NCBI GenBank assembly: GCA_964357385.1
Contig: CAYHKW010000041.1
Coordinates: 1-9,301, forward strand
Length of the DNA stretch: 9,301 nt
Direction: 5' to 3'
DNA from: JAHFJA01 sp964357385
GTDB lineage: Bacteria; Patescibacteriota; Patescibacteriia; JACQRZ01
The notes under the pieces are model-generated. The model was not told the DNA's origin and made no database searches. It was given only the letters and a program-made list of their open reading frames with translations. Within the stretch, counting starts at the first letter, position 1, and every line of letters begins with the position of its first letter. The position numbers were made by a program, and so were the translations under genes. Positions 1 through 5,433 of this stretch are shown here, in pieces.

Positions 1-24
1 CATATCTACGATATCATTCCTCTT

Positions 25-798
25 TCAGGTCGTCAATCCCGAACGAAACCCCTCGGGATGATGCGCTCTGAACGCCTGTTCTGGTGGTGTGCCATGAGCA
101 AATACCAAGGCATATACACTCTGAACTCCCGCATTGCGCAACACTGACACTGCTTCACGTAATGTTGCACCCGTGGTGGTCACATCATCTATAAGCAGTA
201 CGCTTCGAGGAATGTTACCCTTCATATCAATGGCATATACACCATGTATATTTGTTGCACGAGCATGGGCATCAAGTGTTGCTTGTGGAGCGCGAGAAAC
301 CGTGCGAATAAGGGTGTGAGTATCGACTATTAGATCGTGGTGTAGCGCTATTTGTTTTGCCAAACAAAATGCTTGATTAAACCCTCTTTCTTTGGCGCGA
401 TACGAATCAAGCGGGATAGGAATAATCACCTCAATATCTGAGGGCAATACCGCAATATGTGAAGCAAGTGCTCGTCCCATGTCTGCTCCGAGACTTTCTC
501 GATACCCAAATTTTAATGCATGAATCAAAGACGCAATGGACGTATCATCATAACGGTAACCAATCCATAAGTCCTGCACATCTAAAAGAGGTGCACATGT
601 ATCACAAATATTTGATTGCGCATCTGTCCTATTACACCAGGCACATAGATGTTTTGGCCACACCAATAAGCCACCAGTACAATCAATACATAAAAATGAA
701 CCTTCTTTTGCACACAAGGCACACAAGCGAGGAAATATGATATCAAGCAAATAATCTCCGCCCTGCTTTAACTCATTGAATAATGAGCGTGCACGCAT
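25..798 (-). CDS. comF: ComF family phosphoribosyltransferase-like competence protein
   Basis: ComF proteins are cytoplasmic, PRTase-fold factors needed for natural transformation in several bacteria, acting on incoming single-stranded DNA. With the ATG at 798 the protein is 257 residues, close to the usual 220-250. The N-terminal zinc-ribbon part has Cys pairs at C26/C29, C37/C40, C52/C55 and C65/C68. Family blocks follow: LKFGYR (95-100), IPIPL (126-130), RGFNQA (138-143), the spaced R165/Q172/L175/R180/N183 block, and the PRPP-loop VLLIDDVTTTGATL (200-213). The ATG at 798-796 shares one base with the TAA of the upstream gene (800-798), giving TAATG, which implies translational coupling. 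An in-frame ATG at 828 preceded by AAGGGGGGG would add 10 residues; I prefer 798 because of the overlap and the family's usual N-terminus. The stop is TGA, the only one in the window. Family assignment is firm; the role in this operon is inferred. Confidence 0.93.
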   Translation of the reverse strand: MRARSLFNELKQGGDYLLDIIFPRLCALCAKEGSFLCIDCTGGLLVWPKHLCAWCNRTDAQSNICDTCAPLLDVQDLWIGYRYDDTSIASLIHALKFGYRESLGADMGRALASHIAVLPSDIEVIIPIPLDSYRAKERGFNQAFCLAKQIALHHDLIVDTHTLIRTVSRAPQATLDAHARATNIHGVYAIDMKGNIPRSVLLIDDVTTTGATLREAVSVLRNAGVQSVYALVFAHGTPPEQAFRAHHPEGFRSGLTT

Positions 799-1406
799 TA
801 TTTCCAATTCACGACATCCACCAACCATACCCCCCCTTCTTTGACCATTCTCACTTCAACTTCTTGATTATATACTTTTGAATTTGTTGTTGTACCGACC
901 GATTCCTTGCGTTGGGTTGTCATTTGTAATTGTGCGTCATTGGTATTCAAAGAGGTAACGTGGTAAGAAAGTACTGAGGTGGTGATTCCGCTATAAATCG
1001 GCTGATAACTGGCATCATTTGATTCTTTAATTTTTTCCTCCGCCCACTGCTTGAATGATGCCGTCATAAATGGCAACAACACCTCGAGGTTACTGTAACT
1101 TCCTTGATTGGAATAACTCCCCATTCGCTCTACAAATGGCAGTGCGATCGCAATCAGCGCTGACTCTGCTGGTTTCAAAGCAGGAGCAGGAGTTCTGGCT
1201 ACTTGTTCACCTTGAGTGATGGTGGTATTTTGCTCTGCTGGTGTTGTAGAAGTGGTGTCTGCAGTATTAACAGATGGCGTTTCAGAAACAGGAGGTGTCG
1301 ATGTATCACGTGCGGTAAAAAACTGAATGCCATACGCAGCAGCCGCAATAACAATCACCGCTCCCCCTGCAATAAGAATCAATTTGAGACGATTAGACAA
1401 ATACAT
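798..1406 (-). CDS. Membrane-anchored VirB8/TcpC-like T4SS protein (putative)
   Basis: The 202-residue product has a short basic N-terminus, one hydrophobic helix at about residues 8-30 (starting LKLILIAGGAVIVI), a Ser/Thr/Pro-rich linker at about 34-80 and a C-terminal globular domain at about 82-202. That layout (short cytoplasmic tail, single membrane span, flexible linker, external alpha+beta domain ending in strands) is that of VirB8 and TcpC, whose external domains have an NTF2-like fold. The last segment, VEVRMVKEGGVWLVDVVNW, reads like the terminal strand pair of NTF2-like domains. A small duplication, GSYSN-Q-GSYSN, lies at 96-105. The gene starts 11 bases after the VirB4 stop and overlaps the comF start. 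No good Shine-Dalgarno is visible. The VirB8 assignment rests on architecture and context, since VirB8-type proteins have no short signature motif; another membrane-anchored accessory protein is the alternative. Confidence 0.6.
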   Translation of the reverse strand: MYLSNRLKLILIAGGAVIVIAAAAYGIQFFTARDTSTPPVSETPSVNTADTTSTTPAEQNTTITQGEQVARTPAPALKPAESALIAIALPFVERMGSYSNQGSYSNLEVLLPFMTASFKQWAEEKIKESNDASYQPIYSGITTSVLSYHVTSLNTNDAQLQMTTQRKESVGTTTNSKVYNQEVEVRMVKEGGVWLVDVVNWK

Positions 1407-1417
1407 ATATCATTATT

Positions 1418-3295
1418 TTACTCTAGTCCCTTTTCTTCAGCAAATTCCTCTTTTGCCGCTTCAATTTCAAGAAGTTGGCGTGGGTCAGTCGTAATGAGCT
1501 GATCTTCTGCGTAGGATGCCACCACCTTGATTGCGGCATGCTTTTGCCCTGCAAAGAAAATTCCTTCTCCGGGTGCTGATTCTAACAATAAATATTTTTC
1601 ACCTTCCGTAAGTAAGAATGTTTTTTGGATCAAGTCAATCGATGCAGGAGACTGTTTCAAAAGCAACTGCAGGGAAGAGTTGGTCAAAATCGCCTGACCA
1701 TATTGAGATCCCAGAAAGTCATTTACATCCTGAGTAATCGTGGTTAACCCTAAATAATACTTTCGACATCGTTTTGCCAGTGCATAAATAAACTTTGCGG
1801 AATCCTCATGCTGCATCAACCACCACGCCTCGTCAATGACCAAAATACGCTTTTTTAATTCTGAACGCACTACATTCCATATATAGTTCACTACGGCATA
1901 AATTGCCATAGGACGCAGCTCATCTTCCAAATCGCGAACAGAGAACACTACGAGCTGATTTTTCATGTCAACGTTTGTCGGCTTATTTAACAAACCCGCA
2001 AATGTACCTTCTGTGTATTTTTTTAATTTTTCTACCAATGTCGCTCCCCCTTCCATACCTTCCAAAATATCCTGAAAATCACTCATCGTCGGGGACTCTA
2101 CCCCTTTGCGCAAATCCGTATCAGCAGTAATATCTTTCTTTGCATAGGTTTCAATCAGAGCACGGTCAACGATCGAATCTTCTTCTTGGGTAAACGTCCC
2201 CAGCATCAAACGAAATAACCCTTTCAACGTAATCACGGCACTGCGAATAATATCAGCAGCAGAAATTGAATCACCAACCGGACGAGGTAAATCAAAAGGG
2301 TTAATACGAGCAGTAGATGAAAGTGATATGTTGATGTAGGTACCCCCCACTGCTTCGCACAAATGCTGATATTCTCTTTCAGGGTCGATAACGATCACGT
2401 CAGTACCAATCATCATTGAGCGCAATACTTCCAACTTAATGGCATATGATTTTCCCGCTCCCGATGTAGCAAACACCACACTGTTGGCATTAGGCATCGA
2501 AAAACGATCAAAAATAATCAAACTGTTATTGTGCCGATTAATGCCGTACATAATCCCTGTATCTGATGTAAGGTCTGACGAAACAAAAGGGAAACTCGCG
2601 GCGGCAGGCGATGTATTCATGTTAAACGGTATCGAAAGCTCATCATCGCCAAGGGGAATAGTTGAATTAAATCCTTGTTCCGCCTGATACAAAACACGCT
2701 TGGTATACACCAACTTCGAAGCGTATAACCCTTCCATGTCTTCAGTAAGCTTATTCAGCTCATCGAGCGTTGACCCATACAGAGTCATATACATTCCTAC
2801 CGAAAAAAAATGCTCAGTGCCTTGTGTCAAATCATCACGAAGCTTCTCCACATCAGCAATCGCCGTCTCAGCCATCGGGTCGCGCGCTTTTCCTTTTTCT
2901 TGACCCATCGCAATTTCTGCCTCAATACGTCCCACTTTGTCTTTTAATTGTTTTAAAATAAACTGCGCGGGCATCGGTGAAAAATGCAGGGCAATATCAA
3001 ATGTCGCACTAAAATTTATAATAGATGAAAACCATCCTACGCTCAGATACCGAGGATATCCTACAACAAATATAGTACGAGCATAGGCACTCCCTACCCG
3101 CACATAATTTGATTGCACCTCAAAAGCAGCCGGCGCAATGAGATCCCATATATTTCGCAATCCTTTACGATATCGCAACTCTTCCGCAATGGCAGTTTTT
3201 TCATCTTGAATTTGCGCAGCAGCAATTCTTTGCTTCTCTAATTCAGAAGGGGTGAGACCATGAGTCGTTGTAGGACGTATGGGTTGAAATGCCAT
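1418..3295 (-). CDS. virB4: VirB4/TrbE-type T4SS ATPase, core and C-terminal domains
   Basis: VirB4 ATPases energise assembly of and transport through type IV secretion channels at the inner membrane face. The 625-residue product (from ATG 3295) has Walker A ATSGAGKS at 276-283, VIDPEREY at 302-309, Walker B with the acidic pair and aromatic tail (RILVIDEAWWLM) at 483-494, and the RecA-like TTITQDV motif at 518-524. These are standard VirB4/TraC/TrbE landmarks. It lacks the usual N-terminal domain, which is encoded by the preceding gene; together the two come to about 857 residues, the size of a whole VirB4. A TTG at 3301 would add two residues (M-F), but the ATG is more likely. It begins 9 bases after the upstream stop with no Shine-Dalgarno, so translation probably depends on coupling. 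All nucleotide-binding residues are intact, so it should be active. Confidence 0.95.
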   Translation of the reverse strand: MAFQPIRPTTTHGLTPSELEKQRIAAAQIQDEKTAIAEELRYRKGLRNIWDLIAPAAFEVQSNYVRVGSAYARTIFVVGYPRYLSVGWFSSIINFSATFDIALHFSPMPAQFILKQLKDKVGRIEAEIAMGQEKGKARDPMAETAIADVEKLRDDLTQGTEHFFSVGMYMTLYGSTLDELNKLTEDMEGLYASKLVYTKRVLYQAEQGFNSTIPLGDDELSIPFNMNTSPAAASFPFVSSDLTSDTGIMYGINRHNNSLIIFDRFSMPNANSVVFATSGAGKSYAIKLEVLRSMMIGTDVIVIDPEREYQHLCEAVGGTYINISLSSTARINPFDLPRPVGDSISAADIIRSAVITLKGLFRLMLGTFTQEEDSIVDRALIETYAKKDITADTDLRKGVESPTMSDFQDILEGMEGGATLVEKLKKYTEGTFAGLLNKPTNVDMKNQLVVFSVRDLEDELRPMAIYAVVNYIWNVVRSELKKRILVIDEAWWLMQHEDSAKFIYALAKRCRKYYLGLTTITQDVNDFLGSQYGQAILTNSSLQLLLKQSPASIDLIQKTFLLTEGEKYLLLESAPGEGIFFAGQKHAAIKVVASYAEDQLITTDPRQLLEIEAAKEEFAEEKGLE

Positions 3296-3304
3296 AAACA
3301 AGTA

Positions 3305-4003
3305 TTATGAGGTAACTTGAACTTGAGAAACATCCACCATTTTTTCTCGAGCAGCGATATCGGGATTGTAAGTATTGTAATACAACTCAATCAAATCCTG
3401 AGTCTCCAGACGTGCAGCATTAAGTCCCATGCTCAAAAGCCCATTCAAAACGTTACCAATCCGCTGATCCAAAATATGTTTACGGTCAGCAAATTCCTGC
3501 TGGCTCAATGTTAATGATGAACCAACTGAAAATAATGATTTCACTTGATGAAAAAATCCCCTCTTTGCATCAGCAACTGGATCATAGGGAACGGTTATAA
3601 AAAACTTCTTGCTGGTAATCTCTGCAAGTTCAACCAGTTCTCCAACAAATGCTCGATAATCGCGCATTTGGAGACGCAACAAATCATTGGTTTGTTCTTT
3701 TTCTTTTAACTCAAACTCGGACAAATATTTAGAAATATCCAATTTACGCGACTGGATAACAATTTGAAGAGGGAAATCTACCGAATTAAGAAAAGACATG
3801 TACCCTTGTATCGTTGCGTCCTGTTCATCTTCAGATTTCAACGCGAAATTCATGGAAGACACCAACAAAACACCTCGAAGAGTCCCGTCCCTCATAATAA
3901 TCGTTCCATCACGAATTTCTGCCATCGGCAGATATTTCTGAGTCGAGGGAGTTTTTGGGTTTGCATGGGGTGATTTTTCGCCGCTCGTTTTTTTGGTTGC
4001 CAT
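3305..4003 (-). CDS. Separate VirB4/TraC N-terminal domain protein
   Basis: This 232-residue protein resembles the N-terminal, non-ATPase domain of VirB4/TraC proteins, which contacts VirB3 and the membrane. After a basic, disordered start (1-22) comes the characteristic block AEIRDGTIIMRDGTLRGVL (28-46), then SSMNFALKSEDEQ (49-61), FLNSVDFPLQIVIQSRKLDI (71-90) and a C-terminal LETQDLIELYYNTYNP (199-214). These match the order seen at the start of full-length TraC/VirB4 enzymes. There is no Walker motif and no convincing membrane helix. It starts 5 bases after the PrgI stop and ends 9 bases before the VirB4 ATG, so the three genes are surely co-expressed. I recall that Patescibacteria commonly carry this as a separate 'TraC-like' gene, so it is probably a natural split and not a frameshift: there is a clean TAA, a new ATG and a polar N-terminal tail on each part. 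Confidence 0.85.
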   Translation of the reverse strand: MATKKTSGEKSPHANPKTPSTQKYLPMAEIRDGTIIMRDGTLRGVLLVSSMNFALKSEDEQDATIQGYMSFLNSVDFPLQIVIQSRKLDISKYLSEFELKEKEQTNDLLRLQMRDYRAFVGELVELAEITSKKFFITVPYDPVADAKRGFFHQVKSLFSVGSSLTLSQQEFADRKHILDQRIGNVLNGLLSMGLNAARLETQDLIELYYNTYNPDIAAREKMVDVSQVQVTS

Positions 4004-4008
4004 AGTGG

Positions 4009-4482
4009 TTAAAACAATTCTTTTCCTTCTGCGGTATCACCTTGATACGCACCTCCTGTGTCAACAATTAAAGAAAGTTCTGATAAGCGTCGTGCTGACG
4101 GCTCATGTTTTTCAGGCAATATTCCTGCCTGCCGTTGCTGGGCTTCCCGCTCCATTTTGTCAGCCATTGCCTGCTCTTGCGCTTCCCATTCTTTTTTTGA
4201 AACCTCTTTTTTCCAAACTCGTAGGCCAGGACGACGATTGGTTTGAAAAACATTGAGGAGAAAAAAATGAAATGGCTGGCCATTAACCTTGTAAAATGCC
4301 AGTATGCCAGCAGCGACGCCTACGATGGTCGCAGAAAGCACAAAGGCAATAGTTCCCAGCAGCTTGTAGAGGACAAAAATGATTGCAAACGCTACACCGA
4401 TAATGAGAAACTGCCGTACACTCAAAAATGCGACAATTTTATCTTCATTTTCAATAAATTGTGGAACCGTAAACTTGTCCAT
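4009..4482 (-). CDS. prgI: PrgI family T4SS membrane protein (VirB3-like)
   Basis: PrgI proteins are the VirB3 counterparts of single-membrane transfer systems: small inner-membrane proteins that dock VirB4. The 157-residue product begins with the family motif FTVPQFIENEDKI (4-16), has two adjacent hydrophobic helices at about 23-41 and 43-64, and then the conserved KVNGQPF (65-71). The C-terminal third (about 90-157) is strongly charged (KKEVSKKEWEAQEQ) and longer than in typical PrgI proteins of about 100-120 residues; it is likely a cytoplasmic tail contacting the split VirB4. The ATG at 4482 lies only a few bases downstream of the expected transcription start of the promoter described at 4495-4525, and no Shine-Dalgarno is visible, so the mRNA may be nearly leaderless. 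It opens the block prgI - VirB4 N-domain - VirB4 - VirB8-like - comF. Confidence 0.92.
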   Translation of the reverse strand: MDKFTVPQFIENEDKIVAFLSVRQFLIIGVAFAIIFVLYKLLGTIAFVLSATIVGVAAGILAFYKVNGQPFHFFLLNVFQTNRRPGLRVWKKEVSKKEWEAQEQAMADKMEREAQQRQAGILPEKHEPSARRLSELSLIVDTGGAYQGDTAEGKELF

Positions 4483-4494
4483 AAGTACTACTGT

Positions 4495-4525
4495 ATTGTA
4501 TCACAGATAGTATACTATCTGTAAA
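4495..4525 (-). promoter_or_regulatory. Putative sigma70-type promoter upstream of prgI
   Basis: On the minus strand a -35-like TTTACA (4525-4520) is followed after 19 bases by a -10-like TACAAT (4500-4495); GATACA with a 17-base spacer is an overlapping reading. Transcription would start near 4488, leaving about 6 bases before the prgI ATG at 4482. This is the longest non-coding gap in the window (57 bp). The match is by eye and not scored. Confidence 0.45.
4503..4522. promoter_or_regulatory. 20-bp perfect palindrome, likely operator
   Basis: ACAGATAGTATACTATCTGT is a perfect self-complementary 20-mer. It fills the spacer between the -35-like and -10-like hexamers of the prgI promoter, the classical position for a repressor operator. 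An additional CTATCT half-site lies at 4535-4540, exactly 20 bp (two helical turns) from the CTATCT at 4515-4520. The palindrome is not followed by a U-run on the minus strand, which argues against a Rho-independent terminator for the upstream gene. Confidence 0.6.
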
Positions 4526-4539
4526 ATTGAGTGGCTATC

Positions 4540-5391
4540 TTATTTGTTATTATCACTAATCAAGGGTATATCTTTAGCAATCTTCAAGATTTTCGCATTC
4601 TTGGGGGTTATCACACTTTCACCCGTCTGCTTCTCAATTTCAATCCGGGCTTTTTTTGCGGCACGCCCTCCTGCTCGAGCAACTTGTTTGTTGTGTTCTA
4701 ACCCTTGTGGTTTTTTCTTCTTAGAAATTTCGACCGTTGATGCTTCAGCAAGCATATTTAATACCAATTCGAGATTGGTCATATTATCCCTCAAATTTTC
4801 TTTTTTTAACCCTTTGAACTTTTTATAATCTTTCACGCTTCTATCCGCCCACGCCTTTGTAATTTCGTCAGTAAGTATGGCGTATTCGAGCCCTTCTTTC
4901 ATTTCCCTCTCTTGCCACTCATCGGTTAATTCTTTACGTACTTCAATACTTTTCAATCGTTGATTGATCCATTCTTTTGAATATCCTTTCCGCAAGTACG
5001 TTTTCATTGCTCTATCAAACGCAAGTTCAGGATCTTCTGTTTCTTCTATGCGCTCATAGCCAACCTGTGCAAGCCACAACTTAAAAGGCTCTGCTTTTGG
5101 GGAAGGAATGGATTGGATTAGACGCAACAAATCCTCGGTAGAAAAACAATCCGTTGCGTACTTTTTTCCATCAGAGGCAGCAAATTTCAGTTGTACGATT
5201 TTCTCGTACACCTCGCTCCCTTCATTATCCAACTTACTTTTTAAATCACTCCAGTATCGTTTTGGTATAGTAGATTCTGTTAACACTTCAATAACATCAA
5301 TGACCGAAAAATACCAAAGCTCTTCATCTTCGTTATAAAAACGCCGAACTTGCTTTCCATTGAATAAAACTATCAAATTTGATTTTTTCAT
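4540..5391 (-). CDS. BRO-N domain protein, DinD-like
   Basis: The 283-residue product has an N-terminal BRO-N-type region (about 1-115): LIVLFNGKQVRRFYNEDEE followed by WYFSVIDVIEVLTES (26-40), RYWSDLKSKL (45-54), YATDCFSTEDLLRLIQSIPS (78-97) and EPFKLWLAQVG (101-111). BRO-N domains occur in phage antirepressors and baculovirus BRO proteins and bind DNA. The C-terminal half has a GLKKENLRDNMTNLELVLNM block (194-213), an HNKQVARAGGRAAKKAR basic helix (233-249) and TGESVITPKNA, which parallels the order of blocks in E. coli DinD (about 274 residues), a LexA-regulated protein reported to inhibit RecA activity. It sits between a transfer-operon gene and prgI, 42 bp after one stop and 57 bp before the next start. 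It has AAGGAG, the only strong Shine-Dalgarno in the window, 19 bases from the ATG. BRO-N is confident; the DinD-type function is inferred. An antirepressor-like regulator is the alternative. Confidence 0.85.
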   Translation of the reverse strand: MKKSNLIVLFNGKQVRRFYNEDEELWYFSVIDVIEVLTESTIPKRYWSDLKSKLDNEGSEVYEKIVQLKFAASDGKKYATDCFSTEDLLRLIQSIPSPKAEPFKLWLAQVGYERIEETEDPELAFDRAMKTYLRKGYSKEWINQRLKSIEVRKELTDEWQEREMKEGLEYAILTDEITKAWADRSVKDYKKFKGLKKENLRDNMTNLELVLNMLAEASTVEISKKKKPQGLEHNKQVARAGGRAAKKARIEIEKQTGESVITPKNAKILKIAKDIPLISDNNK

Positions 5392-5393
5392 AG

Positions 5394-5408
5394 TAGTCTA
5401 TCAGACTA
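5394..5408 (-). promoter_or_regulatory. Hairpin between Shine-Dalgarno and start codon of the BRO-N gene
   Basis: On the minus strand TAGTCT-GAT-AGACTA forms an inverted repeat with perfect 6-base arms and a 3-base loop. It lies between AAGGAG (5416-5411) and the ATG at 5391. Unfolded, the Shine-Dalgarno is 19 bases from the ATG, too far for normal initiation; folded, the hairpin would leave about 4 unpaired bases between them. It may alternatively be a DNA operator: its CTATC core resembles the half-sites of the palindrome at 4503-4522. Confidence 0.4.
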
Positions 5409-5433
5409 AACTCCTTAAACTTACCTTATTGTA

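Noticed and set aside
1..24. Possible start of a next gene (ATG at 3-1 with AAGAGGA upstream)
   Set aside because: Only one codon is inside the window and the spacing of about 14 bases is long, so it cannot be supported.
25..27. TGA recoded as glycine, as in Gracilibacteria/Absconditabacteria
   Set aside because: The ComF protein is complete at this TGA and no other gene is interrupted by in-frame TGA, so the standard code fits.
3301..3305. VirB4 split as a frameshift artefact
   Set aside because: Both genes have clean boundaries and polar N-termini, and the split form is, as I recall, usual in Patescibacteria.
4503..4522. Palindrome as a Rho-independent terminator of the BRO-N gene
   Set aside because: No loop and no U-run follow it on the minus strand; the promoter-spacer position explains it better.
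4243..4524. Plus-strand open frame of 93 codons crossing prgI and its promoter
   Set aside because: It lies antisense to the clear PrgI gene and runs over the palindrome; the composition is not protein-like.
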